A stretch of 64,000 bases of DNA from Pectinophora gossypiella (GCF_024362695.1 NC_065415.1:5931438-5995437); one strand, 5' to 3'; positions 44,536-58,196 are shown, numbered from the stretch's first letter. The notes: generated from the sequence alone by a model not told the origin. Made by a program: numbers and translations.

Positions 44536-45530
44536 TACATACAAAAATCACACACTACACAAATACTTATCAACAATACTTATCTGAGTGCACCAATAAA
44601 TTCTTATTTGAACAGCGTTTGTTCGCCGTGTTTTCATCACCTAATGCATTATAATGTGGCTATTATTATAGTTTTTTTTTTGATACATGATACAATAGTT
44701 ATATTCAATGTTTAAATCACAGCAAGCTCTTTGTCTCAACCCACCCCACCTCTAGGCACCAGCATTAAAAATCGTGTTACCATTAAAACAGTATTAGCAT
44801 CGCTATGGGAGGTTGACGCGCCGACAAATGATGCTGTTAATGAAGAAGTATGGCTGCGGTTATGGTAGCATTAATATAATAATTTGTTATTTTAATAACT
44901 GCCGTTCAATTTGCCTATACGTACTTGCTATGAAATTTCACTATGCTGCTTTTACTTCGTGATTTTCACGGCGAGGTTTAGCTCTATAAAGTCAAAGGAA
45001 GAATAGAGATAAAAATAAATTGCCAATATTGCACACTGTGCCTAAGAAGACCGTAATACTCATTAAGAGAAGAGGTTTTCCTAAATTGTGGAAGTTTACA
45101 AGTTCTAAGTGCGGACTCGTAGAATTAATTTTAAAAATAAGCGATCTAAAAAACCAATCGGAGTATGAAAAAGCTCATGTAGACTATGCTACCTACCCTC
45201 AATCAAAAGCTACATAAGTGCATCTCCGACCGAGCTATTAAGCTGTAGAAAGTAACCTACTAGATTAATAAATACAGTGCTCATTCAAAACATTTGTTTA
45301 ACAACAAAGCATCAATACAAAGAATGATCTTGAATAAAGCAACGCGGAAGTGAGCAATCGATATCGAAATCAATCTGTAATGATCATACGTCAAACAAAA
45401 TGATTATGAAACTAATATTAAAGCTTCCCAGCGCACACGAAACACCACTCGATAGTCACGATTTGACGGACAACGCTCATTAGCATTGTTTATTTCATTT
45501 ATTTATATTTTTAATCAACTTCTTTTTCAT
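44536..45530. other. Unique AT-rich DNA
   Basis: No gene supported; the frame at 45020-45217 lacks an ATG start and any domain. Confidence 0.45.
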
Positions 45531-45648
45531 TTAAGAGATGCCAATATACTTTGTATTACCCAACCACGAAGTATAATCTTCATCTTCACCGTGGGATACA
45601 CGCACTTTCTGTGTCTAATATATCTTCGTATGTAGGCTGCGCATCCAC
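45531..45648 (-). pseudogene. Coding-like minus-strand remnant with a frameshift
   Basis: On the minus strand one frame reads VDAQPTYEDILDTESACI. After a one-base shift another reads HGEDEDYTSWLGNTKYIGIS and a TAA stop at 45531-45533. Both halves are acidic, balanced in composition and unlike the AT-rich chance frames around them, and they would join by removing one C from a CCC run (about 45592-45594). I do not recognise the protein. It could be the end of a transposon-encoded protein or a processed pseudogene. Confidence 0.35.
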
Positions 45649-46559
45649 AATAACCGGTGATATATAACTTAATAAGATGTTATTACTTGTTAAACATACT
45701 TTAACAATAAATCTCTTTTATTCTTTTCGCAGAATGACAACCTTTACGGCTTCAGAAGCCATTTAAAGAAATTGTTTGTAACGTAATGAAGATATTTTTC
45801 GAAGCAATAAAATTGTTTTAACGCACTGTCTTTGTCCGTGAGGGTAGTATTTTGTGACAATTTTATGTTATTGTGTGAAACGTTTCGGTAATTTATTTTT
45901 TTATGTTCGCGGAAACTTGAAGGGTACAAAGGTCACCATTTACATGTTTCTACTGTTCGCGGTACGTAATAGCCGTTCGAAATTCAATAAGAGTTCTGCA
46001 CCGAACCTACTTTGAAATAGAATTTCGGACTTTGTATTTCCAGCAAACTTATCTGTAAACGGAACTGTAACCTTAAATGTTACTGTTGTCTATAGATTGA
46101 ATACAGTTTATCAGAGATAAGAATAATTCAGACGCGGACAGAATTCAGGTCTTCCTTTTACGGTAGTTGACAGGGGTTCTTGGAAGATACCAATTCTAGA
46201 ATTCAAAACACTCTTACTTTGGAAATACTACGCTAGTAGGAAACACACCAAGTACCCAATTATAACAATAGGTATTTGTTCGGCAACAAGCAAAGCTCAT
46301 ATCTACTTTGTTAATATGGTTTTGTTAATTAGTGTTAGAAAACATCGTTAACATCGTTTGGAAATTTTAGCGTACATCTTCATTTAAACTCAACTAATAG
46401 CTTCTGTACATTTGATCTTCAATGCTTTGAAAATGTATTATTGTGTTTATGACAAAATTTTTTACCTTTTACGCAGTGCCATATTTTGAGTCTGGGTTTA
46501 CTTGTCATCAAAGATATTATTGTCAGAAAAAGTGTTCATAATAGTATAACCATAGTTCA
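45649..46559. other. Unique AT-rich DNA
   Basis: Nothing recognised. Confidence 0.45.
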
Positions 46560-47800
46560 CAATCGTAAATTTAGTGAGACTGCGCGTTCATCGCTCGGCG
46601 CCGCTTGGTTGTAGCTTTAAATCTTTATTCGAATCAGTTTTTATCGTTTGTGAAATCTTTATTGCTACTGAAACTTTTTCGGAATTGCATCTCCGCGGTG
46701 GCAAAGGTGCAATAATCGTATTACTACTCTACCACGACCCTCTATATAAAACGATAATATCGTCGTTCTAAGAATATCGAACGCATGATTAGTATACAGC
46801 ACAGATCCTCCGTCAGATTAACGCCACGAGATTTGAAACTAGTTTACGACAATGATGGCACTGTCGATGATAGATTAATACTACACGATGATCTTCCTCG
46901 GCATCATAATTCAAACAACTATTCCGCCGTCGTCGTGAAACCTAATGATACATTCCACAAAAGTTGCGTTTCTTATCAAAATTGAATCTTAATCGACGCG
47001 GCTATGAATTCATAAAACAATATTAATTGTCATATTTTGCATAAACACATTGGAAATAAATTGTCGACGACGAGAGTGGACATCGTGGGATGACGTGGGA
47101 GGCACCGCGCGCGCCTCCAAATGTCACTTGGCAACTTGTTAATATTTATTCAATAGCGCACCGGCTTGAAAAGATGGACACTCGAAACTCTTGTGCAGGA
47201 AATGGTTAATGACATTCAGTTCTTAGATACACAATGGTAAGTACAGTCGTGTTTATAAAGTATGTTAATATTTCCTTAATGTGCTCTGTGCCACCAATTT
47301 GTTCACGGTGATCAATTAGTGAGGATAAAAAAGTTTGACAAATTATAGCAGAAAGGCGGTGTTGTAAATCTCAAAGGACAAAAAACGTGATACAGTTAAA
47401 CTTTGATTGATGGACGCGCGGTTCGCACATTTACAAGAACGGATGGATAATTGAATTATGATACCAAAATAGTTTCTTGTTAACTTCTGTCACCTTTGCG
47501 CATGCTCTTTGCCTCAGAGTTCAATTTTGCAAAGAAATATTTTTGGTGAGTGCGTCTTCAATTTTTACGTTGCGGTGTCTTTGGAAGTACAAAAAAAGCG
47601 GCAGGCGGGATCTATTTGATCGTTAATTTGTTCACATTGCCAAGCGCAGGAGTCGGTACGCGATATGCAAAACAATCGAGATAGTGCCGAGAGCAGTTGA
47701 GGATCGACGTTTTATTGCGGCGTGGCACATGCGGAGAGTAAACGGGGCCTAATTGCCATTTGCTTTTAGTTTTTTTGCCATTGAAGGGATTGTGAACGTA
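46560..47800. promoter_or_regulatory. GC-richer patch with splice-donor-like sites
   Basis: 46560-46720, 46790-47110 and 47560-47760 are less AT-rich than neighbouring DNA. GGAGGC-ACCGCGCGC-GCCTCC at about 47099-47119 forms a hairpin. Donor-like sites are AATG|GTAAGTACAG (GT at 47237), preceded by ATG, and TTTG|GTGAGTGCG (GT at 47546). An ATG-started 66-codon frame lies at 46785-46985. These might mark an alternative promoter or first exons of a host gene on the plus strand, but no coding exon is established. Confidence 0.25.
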
Positions 47801-48449
47801 CTATACTTTGTAAGTTTATGGGTTATGGGAGTGAAAGGCGCAATTGTCTGACAATGAGCATCGACATTTCATTTCACATAGGCACTCGAGGATTGCTTCA
47901 ACTCAGCTATTTGTCAACGTGATGTTAAATTTCGCTTGTTTGGCGATTACATTGCAATGTCTGTGTGTTGTGTACATGCCATGACATGCTAATTATGAAC
48001 AAAGTCTACACTCTATAGCGAGAATGTTTCCCGAATGGCTTGTAATTAATTAAGCTTGTGTTTATGTGGTCAACACGAAGAATGTGGTTTGTCGCTTGAC
48101 TGTTCCAAGCCTTGCGATGTTTCTTTGAATTTGTTTGTCTACTGGCAGAGTTGTAGGAAGCTATTTGTTTAGATGGTTTTAATCTGATGGTGGCTAAAGG
48201 TCGGAAGTATTAAGCTTAGACTTCAAGGTAGTCTTGTCAGTACTGAGCTAGTAAAAAACTTAGGTATCGATTATCACAATAGGTAACTTAAACGATTGAA
48301 CATACAAGTGGAGGACAGATCGTGCAAATCTAGGTCAGACAACGAACGTTTCAAAACAGTTCGCAAGTTTTTTTTGCAAAATTGTGAACAAGAGTTTTGC
48401 GAAATCTAGCATCTTTGTTCGTAGCCTTTTCGTACAATATTCAACTATT
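47801..48449. other. Unique DNA
   Basis: Nothing recognised. Confidence 0.45.
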
Positions 48450-48550
48450 TAATAACATAACCTCACGCCTCTATCCCCGAAGAGGTAGGCAGAGGTATAA
48501 AGGTATAGTGCATGTACTCCCACTCCTCGCCAACTATATTTAAGTCTCAT
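48450..48550 (-). repeat. Dispersed repeat fragment
   Basis: ATAACCTCACGCCTCTATCC, GAGGTAGGCAGAGG, GCATGTACTCCCACTCCTCG resembles the complement-type unit seen at 61205-61260 and 10499-10518. Confidence 0.5.
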
Positions 48551-49875
48551 GTAATACGATGAAACTATTTAATAAAATTTTGCGTTATTACAAATATTGT
48601 TTGGTTGGTACGAGCTGCGAGTAATAAATAGTACATAAATCGAACGTTGAGTCTTGTAGCCAATTATCTAGTCCATATCTTGTATGCCTCTTTCGGTTGC
48701 TTTGTGTTTATCAGCAGAGGCGACAAAAAAATTAAACCTAATTGTAGCTGGAAATACTGGAGACAAAAGATCGTGCGGACATTCACGAACAAAATGGATC
48801 GATTAACTGAAAGATTCGTCGTCCTACAAATTCTACTCGGACGTAAGAGACAGAAATCGGTGGAGACAGATCATTCGCTCCAGATGCAATCCTGGTCCTG
48901 GCCACGATCCTCAGACATGAGAAATCGACTCCAGACAAAGAGAGAGTATTTATCAGTACTTGATCCACTGTATTCATAATATTGCTTACAAAATATAAGG
49001 GCTGTTTATTTTTCAAAGTTCTCTGTAAGTATCCATCCCACATGTAACTGCGGGTATGCTTAAAGCGTTTATGCGGGTGCTATATCATACAGATACGGAT
49101 AGTATGAAGCGGCAACGCTTACGGTACTACTTGTACTATAACAATTGTTTATTTTAAAATGGTATCAGTGTCAACAATTACAAATTTTAGTGACAGTAAA
49201 GCTACAGTGTCTGCTTTTTGTCGAGTGTATGCTTCGATTATAATGCATAATATTCAGTCATGATATTGTGAAACAGCTTTTACTGTAACTATTGCTACTA
49301 ATTCTATCACTTTATTAACCTCAATTCTGTTTTTGTAACTTAATTTATCAAACAAATCTTAGTAATCTGTACGGTGTACTTCATTCTTATCATCGTTCGT
49401 CATCCATTTGCAATTTCCTGCTATGACAGATATTTTATTGCAATATAATTATAAGAAAAGCGTGTGCTTAACGGAATATTCCAACACACTTCATGTGTAT
49501 AGAGTTTTTGAGTAAAATTAACGCGTCTGCATTCCTATTCATATTCAGTGTTCGTTTTAACTACAAATTGATATCAGTTTTAAATCGACGGCGCTTCGGT
49601 ACCGGCATACCAATACCAACACATGCCCCTTGCCTTCATGAATACCAACTACGTAAAATTGTGTTTTAGAACATTTATATGATTTTTAGGCCTTTATTGA
49701 TTTACTTCGCTTGTTATCATACTGTGTCTGTTTAATATTTTTGTATTCAATGATCAACCGGTTGCAGCTAAAAATCAGCGTCATAGTCTAGCCACAGCTA
49801 GGCTATGACAATTTACTGAGCTGCAGCCGTTTCGGCATTAATTATAATTATTATCAGATAATTACGTTTCACAAC
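48551..49875. other. Unique DNA with one weak frame
   Basis: 48647-48979 (plus, non-ATG start, 110 codons; includes KMDRLTERFVVLQILLGRKR) and an overlapping minus frame show no domain I know. The region is slightly less AT-rich. It may be an old repeat. Confidence 0.4.
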
Positions 49876-50201
49876 AGCTTCTGTGGTCTAGTGGTTAGAG
49901 CGTTGGGCTCATGATCTGGAGGTACGGGTTCGATTCCCGATGGGGACATTGTCGAAATCACTTTGTGAGACTATCCCTTGTTTGGTAAGGACATTGCAGG
50001 CTTGAGTCACCTGATAGTCTGGAAAAGTAGTTGATTTCGTGCTTCGGAAGGCACGCTAAGTCGTTGGTCCCGGGCTACTAGCCCAAATACCTCCACCAAC
50101 CCGCCGTTGAGCAGCGTGGTGGAGTATGCTCCATACCCCCTCCGATTGATTGGCGGAAGACTGTGCCCAGCAGTGGGACGTACACAGGCTGTTTATGTTA
50201 T
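49876..50201 (+). mobile_element. SINE type A, full length
   Basis: Head AGCTTCTGTGGTCTAGTGGT, box B CGGGTTCGATTCCCGATGGG, core GTGCTTCGGAAGGCACGCTA (50040-50059) and tail GCCCAGCAGTGGGACGTACA. No clear target-site duplication, so it is probably older than the copy at 17922. Confidence 0.9.
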
Positions 50202-52319
50202 GCTTTGAAATTACTTTTAAACAATTTTAATATGTTTTGCCAAGTAAATGAAGTTTTCTTTCTTTCAATAACAGTTCTACTCGGTAAGTTAGTTCTACAA
50301 TGTAATATGATTTTCAATTTTATTGTTTACGTAATGAATTTATGCTGGAAAATACGAGTATGTATACAGTTTACATACATATTTAATTATGGCTATGAAT
50401 TATTATTATACACCTGTCTCATTAATATTTTAAAAATTCACGTGTTTTTGGTTGTTTATACACAGTATATATAGGTTTTTTATACAAATTTAATATGTGT
50501 CATATTATAAAAACCAGAAAGGGAATTTCCAGAATCGACGTGAGGCGCCATCGTACATTATACTGCTATTCTCAAAATTCACAATAGTATCATGTTACTT
50601 AAATCGTAACACAACACATTACAACAAATTATATCAATTTAAATAAAGTTGTCAGACGAAAACAATAAACGTTTACATGTAATGTATGCAAAACTGTAAT
50701 TTATATTAAATTTTGTTACACTAAAATATTAGTTTTGTGGGAAATCACCTAAAAGGGAAACTTGACCGATTGGAAATATAAGCCAAGCATTTGAAATTTG
50801 AATGATAATAATGAATTTAAATATTAAACCGTCACTAAAAGAAGGAATGTAAACTTGCGATACTGTTGTGATACTCTGTGTGTGTTATGTGTACTGTTAC
50901 TAATGTGATACATACAAATATAAAGACAATCGGTACGGTAACATACAAGAAAATTTCTGATTTGATTAATCACATACATGTACACAGCGGAAGGGAAGCG
51001 TGTTAAATGCGTGTTATAGAATGGATACGAAATTATAAAAAAAATACTTTGTCACTTTTGCAGACGCTGTCAAACAATTCAGTCCGTTTGCGTAAAGAAG
51101 ACATATTAATGCTTAAATATCAATTATTATTTGGTTACCAGCTGCACAGAAGCTACACACATTAAACATTAAGTAAAATAATCAGTATAATAATAGAATG
51201 AAACGATCCTCATAATTGATTGTAAATTTGATGATTTGAATGAGATTTTGATCTCCGATCTCAGGTATCTATTAAACTTGTGCCACACATGTTTTGTTAT
51301 AAACTATTTTATTCATTATGACTATTTCGAAATCACGTCATAGTCCTCGTCACAAATTCCTTGCATTTGACCTAATCACTGGTAAGATTTATCGCCTCGT
51401 TTGGAAATATTTTGTTTGCTACATCAATAATATTCTTATCAAAACAATGAAATAGCAATACGTAAATTGACTTCTTATCCAAAATTGTATTGCATCACAT
51501 CTGTGTTGAGTATCTACGGAAAACGACGTACTGAACGTGTTACTATAGTAACATATTATATATCAATATGAACATGTATCCTCTAGCTATGATTTCAGAT
51601 AGGCAACGGAATAGATACACTTGAACTCAATATGTATACGAAATTTTCCGATTATGTCATGGCGAGGTCAACTTTTGTCTATTCATTTTTGTTGAAATGG
51701 TTTATTTGACAACGACCTTGGAAAATGCAAAACCAAAAAAGTCCTACTTCGTGTTCTACTTAGAATACCCTGCGTAAGAAAACAATAAAATGAGGCAATG
51801 AAAATTCCACAAAACCAGCTTTTGTCGCCACTGCTATTGTTAATACATAAATGGATAATAAATTATTGTTTCGACAAATGGTTATTAGGTATCTACATAT
51901 CAGATACGAATCTACAGAATTTGCAGTGATATGTCAAATATAATTAATTATCTATCTGCTTTTGTGAGTCTTGGGAATTAACAATTTTAATAAAGTTATG
52001 AAACCGGTTGACATGTAGATTTTGGGACCGGATTTGAACAACAATGTGTTAACAAGATAAATTGATTATACGGATTTAATGATGCGCGATAATATCTTAG
52101 GTATGTGAAACTTTAGGTATGTGCAAAGTCTATGTTTTAGAACCTTCTCGAACTTCGGATGCTCTTGCATTCGTTTGTACACAATACGGAATGTTTTGAT
52201 GTGGTCAGAATTCGGACAATTATTTTAAGGAGTTTGGTAGTCTATAAGAAAAGTGGTCCATGAAAAAAAAAACAGTTTAATTAAGGTAAAGTTAACACAC
52301 AATAAACTTTCACCGTAAA
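50202..52319. other. Unique AT-rich DNA
   Basis: The 103-codon frame at 50163-50474 starts in the SINE tail with a non-ATG codon and is a chance run. Nothing else. Confidence 0.5.
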
Positions 52320-52760
52320 CAATAACATTTGAAGACCGGCTCGGGAAAGCGTCAAGTTACACTTCCCAAGGCGCCAAATTGACACCCAAAATTTATCTTT
52401 ACACTAAACTAGTCCGTCGACACATTTAGCCGGGGCCGAAGAAAGCGTCGCCCTTTGAAGGGAAATTTATTTATCACCGTTTGTTGTCGCATTCTTGATT
52501 TCTAAATTGACATTAGCATTAGTTACGATAGCATTCCCATGATCGCCGATGGCCATCACACTCGTTATGCTATTTTTGATCACCTCTTATCGATTCGAAT
52601 TCTATCGTGGTTCAACACATTTGTTTATATTGCCGATAACTTATTTTTCGGTGGGTACTACAAACTAACGTTGTGTAGGCTTTTGAGAAAAAATGTTTCC
52701 TCAAGTATGCCGTTCCTGTCTTCTCCAACTTTCGTTCTATTGTTGGCTTGTTATTAATGG
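52320..52760. other. GC-richer patch, possible conserved non-coding DNA
   Basis: 52335-52470 (ACCGGCTCGGGAAAGCGTCA ... GCCGGGGCCGAAGAAAGCGT) contrasts with the surroundings. An ATG frame of 72 codons follows at 52539-52757 with no domain. It is not a repeat seen elsewhere in the window. Confidence 0.25.
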
Positions 52761-55700
52761 TTATTTTGTTTGTTTATATTGTCATAGCACATACAAATTC
52801 TTTAGGGTTGACAGTTATTCTGCAGTAACCATATAACATTTTCCTATTGTGAGTATTTTCTCTTTTTAATGTATACGGATACTCATGTCTAATGGCTATA
52901 TCTCGTTGTGGGGAAAGGATAAAGACATATTTTGTTTTTATGGAGAGACTAAATCTCTTCAATTGATTATTTGACTAGAAATTCCGGCTCGTGTAGGTTC
53001 TTATAGATAACTTATTCAGCCAAGTGATTATGCAAATATGTTGGCGAAATCAAATATTTATATTTATTTATCAATACCTGTCAATAATGTTCACTGGTTC
53101 TCTTAAATTATTTCAAATCTTATCTCTATTGCGGCATATTAAGACGATAAAATGTAATTTAATGGGGGTTTTTACTATGACTTTTCTGATAAAATGTAAA
53201 AAATGGATACTTAGTATCCATGAAAAGTGGTGACAACTTAAATGACGTCAGTATACCATCATTAACTGTTTTCTGTGAATAATCTAATTAATCGAGATAA
53301 CATGACGAGCATGCCATTGCAATGTTGTGTGATCACCTTGTGTACTTTTTTTGTTCACGGAAAATCTCAAAGTAATCCTTTACCACAAGTCACTATGAGG
53401 AAAAAATTTAAACAGTGACAATTCCATGGAATGATACTAGTACTTGTAGTTTCCCATCAGTTAAGATCCTTGTAACATGGTTTATGTTGACTTACAACTA
53501 CATTCAATAAGGGAACGTCGACTATCTTTGTCGTAATCACATCGTGATTCCCATATTTAGCTTCAGTAAATTATGTTCAGTCTTTTCACTTAGATATGTC
53601 TCTATGTCTTCGATTTTTCTCGTTTGTTATCAATATATAATATTTCTAGTTAAATCGAATCTATATACTTTACTAACGTGTGACTATGCAGTTTAGTCAA
53701 TCTATACTTTGTTGAGTAAGCAAAGCTATTGTTCATAATATATATGATTTATTGTGCAGTGAAAAATGATCAATATCCAAAGATTTTCCAGGTAAGTTTA
53801 ACATCATAAAACTATTATATACCTGAACAATTCGCAGTACAATTTAAAAAGTTTGATAGTGGTATTCATTCATAAAGAACAGGAACAAATCGTTTAGTGG
53901 TCGTGTTCCACAAAATATGTTCGAGCTTAACTGAAATGGGGTTGGGGCCAACGAATTAATCCAATTGATACGAAGCCTCTGAAACGCTCTCGTGTTATTG
54001 ATACACCTACCTTTACGTACTTGTTTATATCATTTATTGTTTTGTTACTATGCCATGTTTTATGGGTTATTGAATCTTCAGTTTTAGGACTCTGCTCGTA
54101 AGTCTGTTATTCTCAGGCAGTTCTGCTCAAATGTTACTTATTGATAGTTATTTCGCAGGTACCATGTATTCTTTTAAAAATATTTTTTACCTATCTCGCT
54201 CACCATTTATATGGAATGACTTTATATTTGGAATTATTTTACTAATTATTTAGAACCTAAATGATCGGAATCGATGATTTTTTTTGTAGTATATTTTACG
54301 ATATTAAGATGATTTAAGCTTGAATTCATAATTTAATGAAAAAATAAATATAGTAAGTGGTACAGCACTAAAATGAAACCTAAGAATATTCCGTAGATTA
54401 TTTTCCTACGAAAATTACAAACACTGAGTACAAAGGCTTTTTTTGCTGAGTTTCAGTTATAAATTATCGGACTTATTTTCTATGCACCCTAGGGATGTTC
54501 TTGTCGTTAATTAATGGTGCTCCCCTCTCAGCAATTATTTTCAGAATTAATTATTTACGTTGTTTATTAGTACCGTGGCGTGTTATGATTTTTGCTTTGT
54601 TTACCTATGGAGTTTTAAAAGTTGAAGCGATTTTTAGTATTGTAGCATAAATGTCACACGGAACTGTTCGAAATAATTAATTGCAATAAGTACGGTAAAT
54701 CTCCATTACATTCGTCCCCGACTAAATAGGAAATGCCATCGATCTTAATTGGAAGGTCAAGTCACGTTAAACAAAAGGCGTTTTCTGGGTAGTTCGCTAA
54801 AAACATCCCACTCATATTAGCAATTATCCTTTCACTACGCTGGCCAGTCAAATTCCAAAGAATATATGTCTTCAACACAACGAAGAACCAACACAGAAAG
54901 TACATGTCTGCCATATTGTATGTCCCATGTGAACCACGCAACGATTGATTAGTGCTATTTATATTTATTCAAAAGGCTTCTGAGCTTCTGGAAGGAGTTA
55001 GGTTGGCTTACGTAGTCAAAAATAGCACGCATAATGGGCCATCTTAGAGTGTTAATGCGGAAAACAAAGCCCACTAACTAACTGTTTATTCAAAGTGGGT
55101 ACATAATACAATTAATATAACGTTTTGTAGGTCGGATCTAGAAGTAGGGCAACGGAACTGCAAACAAATTACATACGGTGTTCCACGAAATAATTTTATT
55201 AAAAGCTCAATAAAAACAAAGTTGCAATCATCATAAATAGTTGATGAGGTTCTTAGAACCACTCTCATAGAAGTATCGTATTTACGTATAATGAACAATT
55301 GAATTATATATTTTTTTGTAAATTTATTGGTATATGACTATGGAAACGTTAAATTTTTTCCTAACGAATATGACGAAAATGAAAGTTTATAACTAGTAAG
55401 TAAAATAGTTTAAGTAGGTAAATAAAGACACGCAAACACTTCTCATATATTACTTACGTACTTATTTTAAAGTTTTCTTAGAATTTTGAGCATAAACAGG
55501 CTTCTTACAAGCTCTTTACATGTATTCAAACAAGATAGGCAGATATTTGCTAATTATAATGGTCAAGAAAATAGTTGCATATTGTGGACAATTCTTTTTA
55601 AATTTAGATTCTGTCGACGGCTTTTGATAGCGGTAAGCCCTGGTTAGAGTTCGTCTACTGTTTGTTCAGGATATTTGTGGTTGTCTAAAAATAGTATTGC

Positions 55701-55800
55701 GAGTACATTTTTTAAGTAATCGTTTACATTATGTAAATTTATCAATGTTTGAAAAACCTATTTGATGTATTTTTGAACGTTTTTGGAAATTAAGTGTTCT
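52761..55800. other. Long unique AT-rich stretch
   Basis: 3 kb without a recognised gene. 55081-55320, beginning TTTATTCAAAGTGGGTACAT, might be a minus-strand LINE 3' end, but the match is only in style. Confidence 0.45.
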
Positions 55801-55846
55801 TTTTTGACGTGAGTATTTGTAGATTTGGCCCACCACACAGATGTAA
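55801..55846 (-). mobile_element. Jockey-family 3' end scrap
   Basis: TTTTTTGACGTGAGTATTTG, TAGATTTGGCCC resembles the complement of the Jockey terminal block with poly(A). Confidence 0.5.
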
Positions 55847-56733
55847 GTGAAGATACGTCATATTTGCATTTGAGGTAAAATTGCTTGTGTTAGCAAGAAT
55901 GACATAGACAAAAAAACAAGACTGAGAAGCCTATTTTATACAAGTGGTTTACATTGAAATTCGTCTTGTAAACGTAGAGATAGAATCACTGCGTTTAAGT
56001 ATTCTCAAAATTTTACAAATGACACATTATTTGTACTATGAGGTATCGTTGAACTCAAGTTCTTATTATCACTTTAGAATTGTAAGATTCTAAAGATTCC
56101 TAGAGTTTAAGATACTTACATGTTTAATACCTGATCTCTTTAAATTTAAAATGTATCATTATGTTCCTATTATTTTTTAATTCAGTGTACATACCCGAGT
56201 CTCCACCGGACTTTGCTTTTTTAATCTTTATGAAAAAACAATGTCTTATAACAGGGCTACTGCAATACAGGGGAAACCCTAGTGCAGGGCCTGCTATTAA
56301 CTTATGTTAATTTTGTTTTATTTGGTAAATAAATAATTTCCACATTAAATGTATATGGATATGCTTTAAATATCCTATGTGGGAAATCCTTTATTAAGGT
56401 CTGCTGTACCAAGCTTACATGAGCTGTTTGCTTGTGGTTTTCATTACGGATCCTCGTGTAATCATGTTGGCGTGCGGTCGCGACTGTCATCCCAATAAAC
56501 ATAATACTCTTCGACGCATCACTGACGTGCGCACTGACAACCATGTTGAACAATAGCGATTAGCTGGTTGATTAGCAGGAACTAGGACTGAAATAACAAA
56601 CTACTTATATGGAAATGCTCTACAGTATGCTGGTAAAAGACGCTAGACGTTGGGAAGATATTTTAAAACAATCTCTTTATGTTAAGCAAGAGTTAAATGA
56701 TATTTCCCTCTAAACTTATCTTGTTTTCTCTTG
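55847..56733. other. Unique AT-rich DNA
   Basis: Nothing recognised. Confidence 0.5.
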
Positions 56734-57038
56734 CTCCGCTTACCTAACCTAAAGATTTGACAGATCTGGTTTTTACAGAAGTGACTGCCTGTCTAACCTT
56801 TCAACACGAAGGAAATCCAACCTCATAAAAGACAGGTCACATAGGTACCTCCGAAACGCATTTCCCCGGGAATGTGGGTTCCCTTGCGACGTTTTCCTGA
56901 CCACATGACATTCATTTATGGTCCAAACATGAATTTGGAAACAAATTCAAAAATCAGTGGTTTAGGCCCGTGCTGGGATTCGGACCTGCGAACTTATTAG
57001 CGAGAGTAAGCATTCTTCCAACTGGACAACCACGGCTA
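56734..57038 (-). mobile_element. SINE type D, full length
   Basis: The minus strand starts GTAGCCGTGGTTGTCCAGTT with box B CGCAGGTCCGAATCCCAGCA, passes CAAATTCATGTTTGGACCAT and CCACATTCCCGGGGAAATGC, and ends CTTTAGGTTAGGTAAGCGGA. This is the best reference copy for type D. The head keeps A- and B-box-like motifs, but it does not look like a functional tRNA. Confidence 0.85.
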
Positions 57039-57911
57039 CTTTCTAGTAAAATGTTATTCCATCTAAAATAATACTGCGCTTGGAACTATTTCCAACACTT
57101 TTTGCGTATTCTGCGTAATCCTTGTCTAGTGAATGTCCAAAGAAGATAAATGGGTCAATATACAGAATGGGGAAGATTATGTAAGTAATGTTCTTATAGA
57201 ATGTTAAATAAGGATTTTCCATATAGATGCGTACGTAGTTTCAGTTGCTGAATTATCGAATCGAAAGTCGGAACTTGTTTAAAGTTATAATATTATTCTT
57301 TTTGACTGTTTAAAAATATTTAGTAACTAGAAGTAACAATCCTTCGGTTTTCTGCTAATCTTTCGTATTAGTGTTCTACTGCTCCTAATAAGAAAACATG
57401 TTAAATGATATAAAAAAAAATAATTTAGCGCACGAGACGCGCCGTTCCTTGCACGGTTCATTATATTAGTACGGGTGACACAATTCCACACTTAAAATTA
57501 TTTAACGGCATGCCCATTTCACGACTATTTGCTCGTAATATTTGCATAATAATTAAAAAAACAAATTCGACATGGAACGTCATTTTACGTAGACCTTTTA
57601 TCGAGTTTGGGACTGAGCATACGACAGCTTTAGCGCCATGCGCCAGGCGTATGTTTTAATAAGTTGATTTAATAACAAATCTTCTGACATGATACAGCAA
57701 AACATAAGTAACTGCCTATTATTTGCAATAGATCTAAGGACCTACATGGTCTTCAGTGCAGGAAGTAAAGAAAAGATAATATTTGACAGTATTATTACAG
57801 CCCTGAAGATTATGTAGTTTTGCTGTTTTTCTTTTCGGACATATCCTAAAAACCATTGTCATATAATCAAAACCAGTTTGCACAATAATTCTACACGACA
57901 CTGTGCTATCT
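57039..57911. other. Unique AT-rich DNA
   Basis: Nothing recognised. Confidence 0.5.
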
Positions 57912-57923
57912 ACTGTACTCGTC

Positions 57924-58196
57924 TTCAGGACCCCGATACCGACCCCGCCGGCGTGGTCGACGACTTCCCTCAATTAGCGCTTATCGCTATCGACCCATTA
58001 GGGTCGATTAATTCTTTCAAATATTTTTCCTCTCAGACGACGCCCTGATCCAAGGTTCGCGCCTAACTGGGCACCGTTAGGCCTGTTGTCTTAAACCTTG
58101 TACCGGGTGAGAGCCTTCAGCGCTCCCCATTTGTCCGTTCAAGTAGTTAATGCCATTTGCGGCAAATCTACAATTAGTCACGTCAAAAAAAAAAAA
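57924..58196 (+). mobile_element. 5'-truncated Jockey copy with 12-bp target-site duplication
   Basis: Co-linear with 6046-6317 of the full element: the last 28 or so ORF2 codons, the stop, the 3' UTR and a poly(A) of about 12. It differs by scattered substitutions. ACTGTACTCGTC (57912-57923) and ACTGCACTCGTC (58196-58207) are the target-site duplication with one mismatch. This confirms that the family moves by target-primed reverse transcription in this genome. Confidence 0.93.

Noticed and set aside
57734..57973. 79-codon minus-strand gene
   Set aside because: It spans the insertion border of the truncated Jockey copy and is therefore fortuitous.
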